A DNA stretch of 64,000 nt, taken from contig CAZWXD010000005.1 in the NCBI GenBank assembly GCA_964638035.1, forward strand, positions 62,001 to 126,000, read 5' to 3'. Position 1 is the first letter of the stretch. Every line of letters begins with the position of its first letter. The notes under the pieces are model-generated. The model saw only the letters and a list, made by a program, of their open reading frames with translations, searched no databases and was not told the DNA's origin. Origin of the DNA: JAGGAG01 sp964638035 (GTDB taxonomy: Bacteria; Gemmatimonadota; Gemmatimonadetes; Gemmatimonadales; GWC2-71-9). The position numbers and the translations under genes are program-made. Shown here piece after piece: positions 51,519-60,711 of this stretch.

Positions 51519-52460
51519 TCAGTCCTCGCCGCAGGTTTCCTGGTCCTCCCCGGCGTTCCCCCGACCACCCTCCTCCTCCAGCACCCGCCTTGCCTCGGCC
51601 AGTTCGCGCGCGGCACCGGGTGACACCGTGGGGTAGTGCAGGTTGAGGTCCTGCAGGGCATCCACCACGGCAGCGGCCACCACCAGCCGGGTCACCCATT
51701 TTGTGTCGGCGGGGACCACGTACCAGGGCGCATGGGGCGTGGCGGTGCGCCGGATCATGTCCTCATAGGCCTGCATGTACTGGTCCCAGGAGCCGCGCTC
51801 GTGCACGTCGCGCGCCTGGAACTTCCAGTGCTTCTCCGGCTCGTCGAGCCGCTCCAGGAAGCGCTTGCGCTGCTCCTTCCGCGACACGTTCAGGAAGAAC
51901 TTCCGGATCACCACCCCGTTCCGGGTGAGGTACCGTTCGATGGCATTGATGTCCTCGAACCGCTCCTCCCAGATGCGTGGGGTCACGAGCTCGGGGGGGA
52001 GCTGCTGGGCGCGCAGGATGTCCTGGTGGACCCGGACCACCAGCGTTTCCTCGTACCAGGAGCGGTTGAAGATGCCGATGCGGCCACGGCTGGGCAGCCG
52101 CGAGAGGCAGCGCCACATGAAGTCGTGGTCCCGCTCCTCGGCCGAGGGCACCTTGAAGGCGTGGACCTCGCAGCCCTGCGGGTTCACCCCCGACATGACG
52201 TGCTTGATGGCGCTGTCCTTGCCCGCGGCATCCATCGCCTGGAAAATGAGCAGGATGGCCCAGCGGTCCTGCGCGTAGAGCTTGTCCTGCAGGGCCGCCA
52301 GGCGCTCTACGCCCGCCCGGAGCGCCTCCTGGGCGGCGCCCTTGTCCTTCAGGCCTGCGCGATCGCGGGGGTCGTGGTCGACCAGCCGGAAGTCCCGGCC
52401 GTTGGCCACCAGGAAGGGCCGGGCGAAGGCGTCAGCGTGATCCGTTGCGTGCCGGCTCAT
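51519..52460 (-). CDS. ppk2: Polyphosphate kinase 2 family (PPK2)
   Basis: This 313-residue cytoplasmic enzyme transfers phosphate between polyphosphate and nucleotides. Walker A AMDAAGKDS, the Walker B-like FNRSWYEETLVVRVH and the lid region KKFFLNVSRKEQRKRF-like sequence (IRKFFLNVSRKEQRKRF) are visible, plus the C-terminal WKFQARDVHERGSWDQYMQAYEDMI. A single PPK2 domain with an N-terminal LVDHDPRD stretch resembles the class that phosphorylates AMP or NDPs; the class is not certain. The ATG at 52460 overlaps the DUF4136 gene stop as ATGA. Confidence 0.95.
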   Translation of the reverse strand: MSRHATDHADAFARPFLVANGRDFRLVDHDPRDRAGLKDKGAAQEALRAGVERLAALQDKLYAQDRWAILLIFQAMDAAGKDSAIKHVMSGVNPQGCEVHAFKVPSAEERDHDFMWRCLSRLPSRGRIGIFNRSWYEETLVVRVHQDILRAQQLPPELVTPRIWEERFEDINAIERYLTRNGVVIRKFFLNVSRKEQRKRFLERLDEPEKHWKFQARDVHERGSWDQYMQAYEDMIRRTATPHAPWYVVPADTKWVTRLVVAAAVVDALQDLNLHYPTVSPGAARELAEARRVLEEEGGRGNAGEDQETCGED

Positions 52461-53044
52461 TGCACCCGGGGCAGGTCGCGCATCAGGCGCTCCACGGCGG
52501 CATGGATCCGCTCGTCGGTGGGCGTACGGCCCGTCACGCCGTCGGCGAACGTGGCCTTCCACGCCACCCTTCCCGATGCCTGGTCCAGCAGCTCCAGCAC
52601 CACCCCTGCCTCCCGGGATGCCTGGGTGGCGAACTGCGGGTCGTTGCCCGAGCCATAGCCGGTCTCCCAGCCGCGCCAGCAGCCGTCCGACCCGCAGCGG
52701 GTAAGCGGGATGGGCTCGAAGTTGGGTGACTGCACCCGGACGTCGCTCATCGTGGTCTTGATGCCGATCGAGTAGCGGGCCAGGAAGGTGGCCTTCTCCG
52801 GGTCCACCTTGCGGTAGCCCCGCTGGGCCAGGCCGCTGTCCATGAAGGCGAGCACCCTGGTGCGGAGCTTCACGTTGGCCGGCGTGGCACCGGTCGTGAG
52901 GGGGTCGGTTGGCCCGCCCCACGCATAGGTGCCGTCGCGGGGGATGAGCTTGGAGTCCTTGGTGACCGAAACGTTCGGGCCCCCGCACCCGGCCAGGGCC
53001 AGGGCGACAAGCGGCGCGGCACAACGGAGCGCATGGAGGGTCAC
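52457..53044 (-). CDS. DUF4136 lipoprotein
   Basis: This 195-residue protein has a lipoprotein signal (LVALALAGC, Cys about 20) and a DUF4136 domain: a strand with YAW, FMDSGLAQRGYRKV, ATFLARYSIGIK and the closing ERIHAAVERLMRDLP. The family consists of envelope lipoproteins of unknown role. One of three DUF4136 proteins in the window (see 58436 and 59328), but it lacks their Gly/Trp-rich loop. It is 7 bases after the channel gene and coupled to PPK2 by a 4-base overlap. Confidence 0.85.
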   Translation of the reverse strand: MTLHALRCAAPLVALALAGCGGPNVSVTKDSKLIPRDGTYAWGGPTDPLTTGATPANVKLRTRVLAFMDSGLAQRGYRKVDPEKATFLARYSIGIKTTMSDVRVQSPNFEPIPLTRCGSDGCWRGWETGYGSGNDPQFATQASREAGVVLELLDQASGRVAWKATFADGVTGRTPTDERIHAAVERLMRDLPRVQ

Positions 53045-53051
53045 GCAATCC

Positions 53052-53735
53052 TCATTCGTTGGTCGGAAGGGGCGTCGAGACGAGCCGGCTCACCAGCAAC
53101 ACCAGGTACAACTGCCCGAACAGCGCCTCCATGGTCACGATCACCCGGGCGGCCGTGGAGATGGGGAGGACGTCACCAAACCCCAGCGTCGTCAGCGAGG
53201 CGATGCTGAAGTATACGAAGTCGGCCCGGAGCGCCTCGTGGGCCGCGGGCGCGTTGGCGAAGCTGATGGCATGGGGGTCGAGGTGCTGCAGCAGCCAATA
53301 GGCCTCGCCGAACACGAGCGCCACCATGAGGTACACGGCCACGGCGCCGGCAATCTGGCGCCGGGTGACCGGGCCCGGGCGCACCACCATGCGCAAGGCC
53401 ACGGCGGTGAGGCCGGCCATGAACGCCAGGGCCATGGCCGATCGCAACGTGGCAAGCCCGGCGTTGGGGCGGAACAGCTGGATCCAGGCGAGGACCGCCG
53501 GCACCAGGGCGGCCCCGAAGCCCACGATGCGCTCGCGCCGCGTGTTCGTGATCGCGGCGGCCAGCGCCAGGCCCAGCGCGGTGAAGCAGACCACGGAGAG
53601 GGTCCGGCCGGCCAGCGCCAGCTCGTCCGCCGCCTCCATCGGCAGGGCGGCGAACAGGAGGATGAAGAGCGACACCAGCATGACGGCCAGGCTCGAGTCG
53701 CTGCTCCATTCCCGCACCGGCCGTTCGAGGCGCAT
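53052..53735 (-). CDS. Potassium ion channel family protein
   Basis: The 227-residue inner-membrane protein has about five or six helices. The last two flank a pore loop with the selectivity filter TTLGFGDV (close to the canonical TVGYGD), followed by a final helix (ARVIVTMEALFGQLYLVLLV). The four N-terminal helices are not a typical voltage sensor: no regular Arg pattern. There is no RCK/TrkA-N domain. The ATG at 53735 overlaps the stop of the upstream barrel gene by one base (TGATG). Passive K+ conductance is the likely role; gating is unknown. Confidence 0.9.
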   Translation of the reverse strand: MRLERPVREWSSDSSLAVMLVSLFILLFAALPMEAADELALAGRTLSVVCFTALGLALAAAITNTRRERIVGFGAALVPAVLAWIQLFRPNAGLATLRSAMALAFMAGLTAVALRMVVRPGPVTRRQIAGAVAVYLMVALVFGEAYWLLQHLDPHAISFANAPAAHEALRADFVYFSIASLTTLGFGDVLPISTAARVIVTMEALFGQLYLVLLVSRLVSTPLPTNE

Positions 53736-56188
53736 CAATAGCTCACCTGCACGGCTCCCGAGAGCATCCAGCGATAGATCCTGGCGTCCTGGACGAACTG
53801 GAACTGGCCCGGGCGCTGCGTGCCGAGGTTGTGGGTATGGACGGCGATGTCGACCTTCCCGCCGATGTCCACCCCGCCCACCGAGCGGATGGGGACGTAC
53901 TCGACACCGGCGCCCAGGTGCCAGGTGTTGGGGAGAAGGTTGTCCCAGAACGCGGGCTTCCGGATCCACTCACCCTCGCCCGGGCCCAGGACCTCGCCAT
54001 CGAAGGTCACGTCCTCCACCCGGTACCAGCTCAGGCCGTACCCGGCCTTCACGTAGGGCTGGAAGGCCTCGACGGCCAGGTTGTAGCGGATGCTCCCGGT
54101 GAACTCCCAGAAGTTGAGCGTGCCTTCCAGGGGCCGCACGCCGGGCACGCCGTCAATGGCTATCCCGGTGGAGAGGGTGGACCGTGAGTGGCGCAGGCTG
54201 CTTTCGCTCACGACCTTGCGTCCCAGGTAGATGTTCACGCCGGCGAGCCACTGGGTGGCCAGCGCGTTGTTGACCCCGGTGCTGATCAAGTCCAGGTCGT
54301 CGGAGCCGGAGATCTCCTGCACCTCCTCCAGGAGGGGGATGAAGAGTTCGCTCACCCCGAACATCCCTTCCCACTCCTCGCTCGGCTTGAACGACGAGAG
54401 GCCGACGCTCCCGCCCACCAGGCGGAACGGCACCGTCTGGCTGATGTTGAAGGCCGGCCCGATGGTCTTGCTGGTGGCCTTGAACGGCGCGCTCACCAGG
54501 CGGAACGCCACGTCGAAGGGGGGCAGCGTCACCAGCAGTGGCACGGTCAGGTTGAAGAAGCCCCAGCCGGTGCGGAAGTTGTCCTGGAGGCTGGCCGGGA
54601 AGTACGAACTCAGGCGGTGCGGCTCATAGGCGTCATAGCTGGACGTCGTGCCGGCCCGGTTCCAGCCGGAGTTGAACGATGGTGCCGGGATCGAGAGGTT
54701 CCCCGTTTCCGCGTAGGGTACGATGCCGGCAAAGGGTGACACGGTGGCGGGGTAGCCGAAGCGGATGGGCAGCACCAGCCACGACCATTGCGCCCGCATG
54801 GCCGGGTCGGTGTACAGCTGTGGCAGCACCCGCTCCCAGTCGGGCAGGAGCTCCAGGCGGTCGGGGTTGTCGAGCCGCACGATGCGCTCCGTCTCTGCCG
54901 CGGTGGAATCGGGCGGCTTCCGGAACAGGTCCCAGCGCCGCTCGATCAGCTCGCCCGTCCCGGCGGGCCCGACGTCCTTGTAGAGCCCCACGAACGGGTA
55001 GCTCCCGTTGCTGGCGCGCTGGAACCGCGTGGGCTTGGCAATGAGCTGCTGCAGGCCACGGTTGTCCCCACCGATGAAGATCACCGGATGGAGGTTGAGC
55101 CGGGTCTCGTCCTCGTCCATGTACGCCTGGCGGCGGACCTGCTCCCAGATCTGGCGCTCCCCGACCCGCTCCTCGGGCATCGCCTCGACCTGCGCCTCCC
55201 ACGCGGCGCGCGGGAGGTAGACGTTGGGGGTGAAGTAGTCGAGCCGGAACACCCAGTGATGGAAGTAGTAGTCCACGTACCGGATGATGAACTCCTCGGT
55301 GGGTGGCGGGGATGCCAGCAGCGCCTCGAGGCCGGCGGCGGTGAATCCGTCGTTCCCCACTCCCTTCGTCGTGACCGAAACATTGATGTGCTCCCAGTCC
55401 CCCTCGTGGATGTTGCCGGCATCGTTGTAGGGGTAGAAGAACCAGTACTGCAGCACCAGCTCATAGCGCGGAGCGCTGGAGGGCTGCCCCGGCAGGAGGG
55501 CAATGAAGGGGTGCACGAAGCTCTTCGCCCAACCCACGTACCGCCGCGAAAGGATCCCCTTGCGCGGACCCTCGAACTCCTGGGCCCACGTTTCGGGGCT
55601 CTCCCCGGGGAAGTCGAAGAAGAGGACGCGGGCATGCCCGCCCGCGGGGTCCTGGGGCTGCGGGGCCTGCCGTGAGAGGGGTCCGTAGGTGTCGAGGAGG
55701 GCAAGCAGCCGGCAGTCGGGCAGGGTGTCGTTCGCCGCATCCTGCCCCGTGACGGGGCAGGGCAGCGAGTCGATACCCTGCATGTTGATCGACTCCGTCC
55801 GGACCAGGTCGGGAACAGGCCCTGCCTTGGAGAACACATCCACGAACAGGGGGAAGGCCTGGCCCTGGTACACGAACCTCCGCCAGTCCATGGGGAAGTC
55901 GATCGTGTTCCGCACCATCCATGGCGCAAACCGAACGGAGAGGCCCATGAGCCACGCATCCCGCCGGTCGTCAATCCCGTTTCGGGGCGCCCGGTCAACG
56001 TAGCCCGCGGCCGCGGTGTCCCCGAAGAGGTGGAAGGCCGCCGACGCCGGCTGCTCCGCCACGGGCAGCGGGAGGCCGGCCGGGAGGTAGGTGAAGTAGT
56101 CAGGCCGGGGGATGGCCTGCCCGTAGACCCGGGCCGTGGCGCCGAGGAGGATCAGGGTGGCGAGTCGGAGGGTGGCCCTGCAATGCAT
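53735..56188 (-). CDS. Exported protein with VPS62-like motif and C-terminal beta-barrel-like region
   Basis: I cannot name this 817-residue protein. A signal peptide (LATLILLGATARVYG) is followed by a soluble domain. At about residue 240 it has LQYWFFYPYNDAGNIHEGDWEHI, which looks like the WxFYPxN...HxGDWEH core of the VPS62/DUF946 family, and a later VIFIGGDNRG segment. Residues 500-817 read as Gly/aromatic amphipathic strands (VKAGYGLSWYRVED, WHLGAGVEYVPI) and could be an outer-membrane barrel. The ATG has a GGGAG ribosome-binding site. It is coupled to the potassium channel gene downstream and divergent from the barrel gene at 56256. Confidence 0.65.
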   Translation of the reverse strand: MHCRATLRLATLILLGATARVYGQAIPRPDYFTYLPAGLPLPVAEQPASAAFHLFGDTAAAGYVDRAPRNGIDDRRDAWLMGLSVRFAPWMVRNTIDFPMDWRRFVYQGQAFPLFVDVFSKAGPVPDLVRTESINMQGIDSLPCPVTGQDAANDTLPDCRLLALLDTYGPLSRQAPQPQDPAGGHARVLFFDFPGESPETWAQEFEGPRKGILSRRYVGWAKSFVHPFIALLPGQPSSAPRYELVLQYWFFYPYNDAGNIHEGDWEHINVSVTTKGVGNDGFTAAGLEALLASPPPTEEFIIRYVDYYFHHWVFRLDYFTPNVYLPRAAWEAQVEAMPEERVGERQIWEQVRRQAYMDEDETRLNLHPVIFIGGDNRGLQQLIAKPTRFQRASNGSYPFVGLYKDVGPAGTGELIERRWDLFRKPPDSTAAETERIVRLDNPDRLELLPDWERVLPQLYTDPAMRAQWSWLVLPIRFGYPATVSPFAGIVPYAETGNLSIPAPSFNSGWNRAGTTSSYDAYEPHRLSSYFPASLQDNFRTGWGFFNLTVPLLVTLPPFDVAFRLVSAPFKATSKTIGPAFNISQTVPFRLVGGSVGLSSFKPSEEWEGMFGVSELFIPLLEEVQEISGSDDLDLISTGVNNALATQWLAGVNIYLGRKVVSESSLRHSRSTLSTGIAIDGVPGVRPLEGTLNFWEFTGSIRYNLAVEAFQPYVKAGYGLSWYRVEDVTFDGEVLGPGEGEWIRKPAFWDNLLPNTWHLGAGVEYVPIRSVGGVDIGGKVDIAVHTHNLGTQRPGQFQFVQDARIYRWMLSGAVQVSY

Positions 56189-56255
56189 GCGTTACTCCCG
56201 TTGGGCTGATTAGGTTGGGTACGACAATGATACCCCGCCCCGACGCCGGCGTGGC

Positions 56256-58424
56256 ATGATCCTGCTCGCCGCATTGCTCGCCGTTGCCCCACCCGACACC
56301 GTGTGCGCCACCCCGGCCCTGTGCGAGCTGGTGGCACGGGCCGCGGCGGTCAACCGGCTGCCGGGCAACCTGGCCCATTACTCCGCCTCGGTCGAGTCGG
56401 AGATGGCCGTCATCACCGTGCGGCCCGACCGCATCGACAGCCCGGACGCGGTGGAGGAGTTCCGGTCCCGCGTCGACTGGCACCGGGACGCCCAGTTCGA
56501 GCGCCACACCATCGGCTACCGCTCCCGCAACGCGGCGCTGCCCATTGCCCCGGTCCGGTACCTCCTGGTGGGCACCATCGTGCCACTGACCTATGGCGAC
56601 CGCTTCGCCGTGCTGCCGCGGAACGTGGGCCGGGACTCCCTCGGGGCGCGCACGCTCGACAGTAACCTGGTCTACGCCATTCACCCGCTGGCGAGCGACC
56701 GCGGCGAGTACTACCGGTTTGTGCGCGCGGATACCGGCGACATTCGGCTGCACGATGGGCACACCATCAGGGTCATCCGGCTCGAGGTACGCCCCCGTTC
56801 CATGCCACGGGAGCGCCGGCTGCTCTTCAGCGGCACGGTGCAGCTGACGCTTGACGGGCTGCACCTGGTGGGCCTGCGGGGACGGCTCGATGCCAGCGGA
56901 CCGGGCTTCAGCGTGGAACGGGCGTTCGGGCTGGTGCGCAAGCCCAGGGAGACGTTCATCCACCTGGAGAATGCCCCCAACGCCGACGGGGTGTGGCTAC
57001 CTCGCTACCAGCGCTTCGAGTTCCAGGGGCCACGTGCCCCGGGAGGCCGGGCTCCGGCCCTCCGGAGCATCGTGTCGTTCCACGATGTGCGGAGCGTCCC
57101 GCTCGCTTCCACCGCCCCGGATGCATTCAATGCCAGGGCCGGGTTCGTGCTCACGACGGCACCGGCCGACTCGCTCCGCCAGTTTCGCGGATGGGACCGC
57201 GACCTCGGCGAGGCATCGAACAGCCTGGACGTCACCGACTTCAATGACGTGCGGCAACTCCTGGGCCCGGAGCCCACACGGGTCTTCGTCCCGGCACCAC
57301 GGGACAGCGAGTCGGTCGTGCGGTACAACAGGATCGAAGGCATCTACCTCGGCGTCCCCGTCACCCTGGCACCCGGTGGTGACCTGACGGGCCTGTTCGT
57401 GCACGCAAACGCGGGCTACGCGATCTGGGAGAACGTGGTGCGCTGGAACGGCAGCCTCGGCATCGACATCGGCGCCGCCGCGGTCGAGGTCTACGCCGGT
57501 CGCATGCTGGAGGTGACCAACAAGTTCCGGAACCAGTTCGACCAGGCCGCCCTGGGAGCACTCCTGGCACGCGACAACTGGGACTATTACGACCGGCTCG
57601 AGGCGGGCGCCACCGCGCGCATCGGGATCGGCCGGCGCAACCTGCTCGCCGTCGCTGCCGGTTACGGGAAGGATCGTGCGGTCGAGCGCAACATGACCCG
57701 TGCCCCGTTCGTCGTAGGCTACCTGCGCCCGAACCGGGGCATCTACGAGGGCGACTACTTCCACACGACACTCTCGTTCGACGTCAATCCCGACGTGAGC
57801 CCGGTGTTCGTCAAGAATGGCGTGGGCGGGCGCTTGCTCTACGAGGGCGGGATCGGCAGCGTCAACTTCCAGCGCTTCGAGGCCCGGATCGTGGCGCGGC
57901 AGGACTTCAACGCGGTCTCCCTTACCGTCCGTGCCCACGCCGGCATCACCTTCGGGGACAGCATCCCGCCGCAGCAGCTGTACGAGCTGGGCGGCGCCGT
58001 CCAGTTGCCCGGCTTCGAGTACAAGCAGTTTGCAGGTGACCAGGCCGCGCTCCTGCGGCTCCGGCTGACCCGTGGCCTGCCCTTCCTGCAGGCCCCGCTC
58101 GTGATCGGCAACGGGGTGGCGCTCCCGGCCCTGACGCCATCGGTGTCCCTCGGTCTCCAGACGGCCTGGACGCGGATTTCAGGGGCGGCGGCGCAGCGCT
58201 CGGTGGATGCGCTGGGTATCCGCTACGATGACCACACCGACCAGCCTGAGCTCGACCCCATCACCGGCCAGCCGCTGCCGGCCTCCGTGGCCACCGACGG
58301 ATTCCAGACGTCCATCGATGTCCGGGCCGGCTTCTTCAACGATGCGCTGGCGGTGGGCGCCGCGCAGGGCATGGGGCCCGGCGGCCACTTCGCCGTCTTC
58401 GTGGCCGTCGGGCGGCAATTCTAG
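56256..58424 (+). CDS. Predicted outer-membrane protein (DUF5686-like/surface-antigen barrel)
   Basis: I recognise only the general type. The 722-residue protein has a short hydrophobic start (LLAALLAVA) acting as a signal, an N-terminal region of about 350 residues with beta-rich sequence and a DUF-like appearance, and a C-terminal half with strands typical of Omp85/surface-antigen barrels (YYDRLEAGATARIG, GVGGRLLYEGGIG, YELGGAVQLPGFEYKQF). The chain ends in GRQF with a terminal Phe, the sorting mark of many outer-membrane barrels. It is close in style to the DUF5686 proteins of Bacteroidota. No POTRA repeats are evident. The -10 is unclear (GATACC near 56230). Confidence 0.65.
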   Translation: MILLAALLAVAPPDTVCATPALCELVARAAAVNRLPGNLAHYSASVESEMAVITVRPDRIDSPDAVEEFRSRVDWHRDAQFERHTIGYRSRNAALPIAPVRYLLVGTIVPLTYGDRFAVLPRNVGRDSLGARTLDSNLVYAIHPLASDRGEYYRFVRADTGDIRLHDGHTIRVIRLEVRPRSMPRERRLLFSGTVQLTLDGLHLVGLRGRLDASGPGFSVERAFGLVRKPRETFIHLENAPNADGVWLPRYQRFEFQGPRAPGGRAPALRSIVSFHDVRSVPLASTAPDAFNARAGFVLTTAPADSLRQFRGWDRDLGEASNSLDVTDFNDVRQLLGPEPTRVFVPAPRDSESVVRYNRIEGIYLGVPVTLAPGGDLTGLFVHANAGYAIWENVVRWNGSLGIDIGAAAVEVYAGRMLEVTNKFRNQFDQAALGALLARDNWDYYDRLEAGATARIGIGRRNLLAVAAGYGKDRAVERNMTRAPFVVGYLRPNRGIYEGDYFHTTLSFDVNPDVSPVFVKNGVGGRLLYEGGIGSVNFQRFEARIVARQDFNAVSLTVRAHAGITFGDSIPPQQLYELGGAVQLPGFEYKQFAGDQAALLRLRLTRGLPFLQAPLVIGNGVALPALTPSVSLGLQTAWTRISGAAAQRSVDALGIRYDDHTDQPELDPITGQPLPASVATDGFQTSIDVRAGFFNDALAVGAAQGMGPGGHFAVFVAVGRQF

Positions 58425-58435
58425 CGCGACGGGCG

Positions 58436-59068
58436 TCAGCGCGCCGAGGGCAGGCCCCGGAAAATGCGCTGCATGGCGGCGTCGATCTTCTCCTGGCTCG
58501 GCGCCCGGTTGCCCGGATCACCCTGCCAGATGCCACGCCAGGCCATTTGCCCGGTGGGGTACTTCACCAGGTCGACCACGAACTGGACTTCCGTCGTGGT
58601 GACCGGGGTTGTGGTGGAGACGCCCATCCCCATTCCTCCCATCCCCCAGCCCATGCCGGGGCCCATACCCCAGCCCCAGCCCCAGCCAGGACCCCACCCC
58701 CAGCCGCCCCAGCCCGGACCCATCCCCATGCCGCCCATGCCCATCCCGGTGGTGGTGGTCACCAACTGCGTGTTCTGGTGGATGCCAGCGAAGTAGCGCA
58801 CGATGAAGTCGGGGCCGGCGATCGAGTCCACGACCCGGTACCCCTTGGCCTTGAGTTGCTGCACGATCGCGTTCTGCACCCTGCGGTGTACGATGTCGTT
58901 CTGGACGTTGGGGTCCACCCGGCCGGAGCCCTCGGAGGCGCCACCAAGAAATGCCACCTTGGCGGCCTGGGGGATGACCACGCTGCGGTCGACGTCGTAT
59001 GTGATCTTGGGGCCGCACGCCGCCAGCAGGGCGACGGCGGGAAGGGCGAGCAGGCGGGACACGTGCAT
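58436..59068 (-). CDS. DUF4136 lipoprotein with Gly/Met/Trp-rich loop
   Basis: This 210-residue lipoprotein (VALLAAC, Cys about 18) has the DUF4136 core: NDIVHRRVQNAIVQQLKAKGYRVV, FIVRYFAGI and VQFVVDLVKYPTGQMAWRG, with ERKI-like closing sequence. Between these a 45-residue insertion is almost only Gly, Met, Trp and Pro (GMGMGGMGMGPGWGGWG and so on). The rest is well conserved with the protein at 59328. The start has GAGG. It converges with the barrel gene at 56256 and lies 127 bases from the tRNA promoter region. Function unknown. Confidence 0.85.
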   Translation of the reverse strand: MHVSRLLALPAVALLAACGPKITYDVDRSVVIPQAAKVAFLGGASEGSGRVDPNVQNDIVHRRVQNAIVQQLKAKGYRVVDSIAGPDFIVRYFAGIHQNTQLVTTTTGMGMGGMGMGPGWGGWGWGPGWGWGWGMGPGMGWGMGGMGMGVSTTTPVTTTEVQFVVDLVKYPTGQMAWRGIWQGDPGNRAPSQEKIDAAMQRIFRGLPSAR

Positions 59069-59152
59069 GACGACCTCGGTGGAGTGGAGCGCCCGGCGGG
59101 GTGCAGGGCCACGGGGGGAAAACTACACGGGGAATGGCCCGAGCGGTTTGTC

Positions 59153-59181
59153 TTGAGGGGCGGGTGCCTGACTGTTACCTT
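59153..59181 (+). promoter_or_regulatory. Promoter of tRNA-Ile
   Basis: -35 TTGAGG (59153-59158), 17-base spacer, -10 TACCTT (59176-59181). Transcription would start about 6-8 bases before the mature tRNA at 59196. Confidence 0.65.
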
Positions 59182-59195
59182 CCCGTCCCTTCGAA

Positions 59196-59269
<74 letters not shown>

Positions 59270-59278
59270 TGAACGACA

Positions 59279-59318
59279 CGCGACCCGCCGCCCCCCATGG
59301 CAGCGGGTCGCGCCTGTT
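59279..59318 (+). terminator. Intrinsic terminator of tRNA-Ile
   Basis: CGCGACCCGC (59279-59288) pairs with GCGGGTCGCG (59303-59312) across a 14-base loop, followed by CCTGTTT. It sits 10 bases after the tRNA. Confidence 0.75.
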
Positions 59319-59327
59319 TCCGAGCCC

Positions 59328-59921
59328 CTAGTTCTTGCCGGCGTACGGCATGGAGCGGAAGAGCTTTGCCGCGCTGGCATCGAGCTGCTCCTGGCTCGGC
59401 GCCTGCTCCGGCGGGTCGCCCTGCCAGACCCCGCGCCATGCCGTCTGGCCCGACTTGCGGTCCAGCAGGTCCACCACGAACGAGGCGTCCGCGACCGTCA
59501 CTGGCGCTGTGGTGCTGGTGGCCATGCCGCCGCCCCAACCCCAGCCGTAGCCGTAACCCCAGCCGTAGCCACCCCACCCAGGCCCGTACGCGGCACCGGT
59601 GGTGGTGGTGACGTACTCGGTGTGCTGCTGCACACCCACGTAGTACCGGACCAGGAAGTCAGCGCTCTCGGGATCCTTGGCGGCGGTGAACCCGTGTGCT
59701 GCGAGCTGCTTCTTGATGGCGGCCTGGATCCGGCGGTGCACGATGTCGTTCTGGACGGCGGGATCGACGTTCTTTTCACCTTCGGCGGCGGAGCCGCCAA
59801 ACGCCACGGTTGCGCCGGCCGGGACCGGGATCGTGTCGTCACGATCGGAGCTGATGCTGGGGCCGCAGCCGGCGGTTGCCAGGCCCAGCATGCCAAATGC
59901 AATGAATCGGGATGTGTTCAT
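59328..59921 (-). CDS. DUF4136 lipoprotein with Gly/Tyr/Trp-rich loop
   Basis: The 197-residue lipoprotein (FGMLGLATAGC, Cys about 19) is a close paralogue of the one at 58436: NDIVHRRIQAAIKKQLAAHGF, FLVRYYVGVQQHTEYVTTTTG, and ASFVVDLLDRKSGQTAWRGVW. Its loop is shorter and Tyr-richer (GPGWGGYGWGYGYGWGWGGGM). The ATG at 59921 opens the signal peptide; AAGGG lies 9 bases upstream. The two paralogues bracket the tRNA on the opposite strand, which points to a local duplication with the tRNA in between. Confidence 0.87.
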   Translation of the reverse strand: MNTSRFIAFGMLGLATAGCGPSISSDRDDTIPVPAGATVAFGGSAAEGEKNVDPAVQNDIVHRRIQAAIKKQLAAHGFTAAKDPESADFLVRYYVGVQQHTEYVTTTTGAAYGPGWGGYGWGYGYGWGWGGGMATSTTAPVTVADASFVVDLLDRKSGQTAWRGVWQGDPPEQAPSQEQLDASAAKLFRSMPYAGKN

Positions 59922-59998
59922 GGTCGGCGCCCTTGGAGGGGTGAGTGGCAGGAAACCCGGCGGCGAATATACCGCCCCCAGGCAAGGGGCGCTCACAG

Positions 59999-60580
59999 CT
60001 AGTGCCGACGGTACCTCGAGGGGCGGCCCACAATGGGCTGGTTCACGGCAATGACGCCCCCACGGGAGGGGGCGCAGTCGTCGTACCCCCCCATCATTCC
60101 GCCCCCGTGCCGGCCCATACCCTCGAAGCCGCCCATGCCCTGGCCACGCCCCCCGCCGCCACTGCTCCCATCGTCGGCGATGGCGGGAACGATGGTGATC
60201 GTCTCCCCCGTGCCGAGCGGCGCACCCAGTCCACCTGTCGCAGGTGCAGGCGTCGGAGCAGCGTGGGCGGTCGAGCCGGTTGCCACCAGCACAGGCTCCG
60301 GCACTGGAACCTGGCCAGCCACCACGGCCTCCACCTCGCCATGAGTCGCGGCGACGGTTGTTTCGATGCCCGCCGGGGCCCGCCTTACGCGCTGCGGTGC
60401 CGGCGCATGTGGATGGGACCGGACGCCCCGCTCCAGGCTGGAAAGGACCGGCGCCGCCTCGGGCGTCGCCATGGGCAGCGACAGGTCGCGTGCATCCCGG
60501 GGCGGCGCATCGGGCGCGGCCGTGCAGGCCACCGTGAGGGCAGCCGCGGGGACCAGGCAGGACAGGTAGGAACGTCGCAT
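59999..60580 (-). CDS. Probable lipoprotein with Gly/Met-rich C-terminus, unknown function
   Basis: I do not recognise this 193-residue protein. A hydrophobic start (LSCLVPAAALTVAC) ends in a cysteine that could be lipidated, though the -3 residue is unusual. The middle is Pro/Ala/Val-rich and looks extended, with no clear fold. The C-terminal 60 residues have GGGGRGQGMGGFEGMGRHGGGM, similar in style to the insert of the neighbouring DUF4136 proteins. The ATG at 60580 is preferred (AAGGTGG about 5-10 bases upstream); an ATG at 60601 lies over the -10 box. It lies 77 bases upstream of the DUF4136 gene at 59328 on the same strand. Confidence 0.5.
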   Translation of the reverse strand: MRRSYLSCLVPAAALTVACTAAPDAPPRDARDLSLPMATPEAAPVLSSLERGVRSHPHAPAPQRVRRAPAGIETTVAATHGEVEAVVAGQVPVPEPVLVATGSTAHAAPTPAPATGGLGAPLGTGETITIVPAIADDGSSGGGGRGQGMGGFEGMGRHGGGMMGGYDDCAPSRGGVIAVNQPIVGRPSRYRRH

Positions 60581-60596
60581 GAAAGCCACCACCTTC

Positions 60597-60624
60597 AACA
60601 TAGCGCTTGCGGCCGAACCGACAA
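60597..60624 (-). promoter_or_regulatory. Promoter upstream of Gly/Met-rich lipoprotein
   Basis: -35 TTGTCG (60624-60619), 16-base spacer, -10 TATGTT (60602-60597). A short leader with AAGGTGG follows to the ATG at 60580. Confidence 0.5.
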
Positions 60625-60711
60625 GACATGGGGACGTGCATCCCCTACCGGGTTTCACAAGGACGCGATCAGCATGAAACGTCGGCTGGTCGACCCCGTC
60701 TTCCGGAGGGG

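Noticed and set aside
58600..58760. Direct repeats that could be a CRISPR array
   Set aside because: They are low-complexity codons for Gly/Met/Trp/Pro inside the DUF4136 gene, with no regular spacers and no cas genes.
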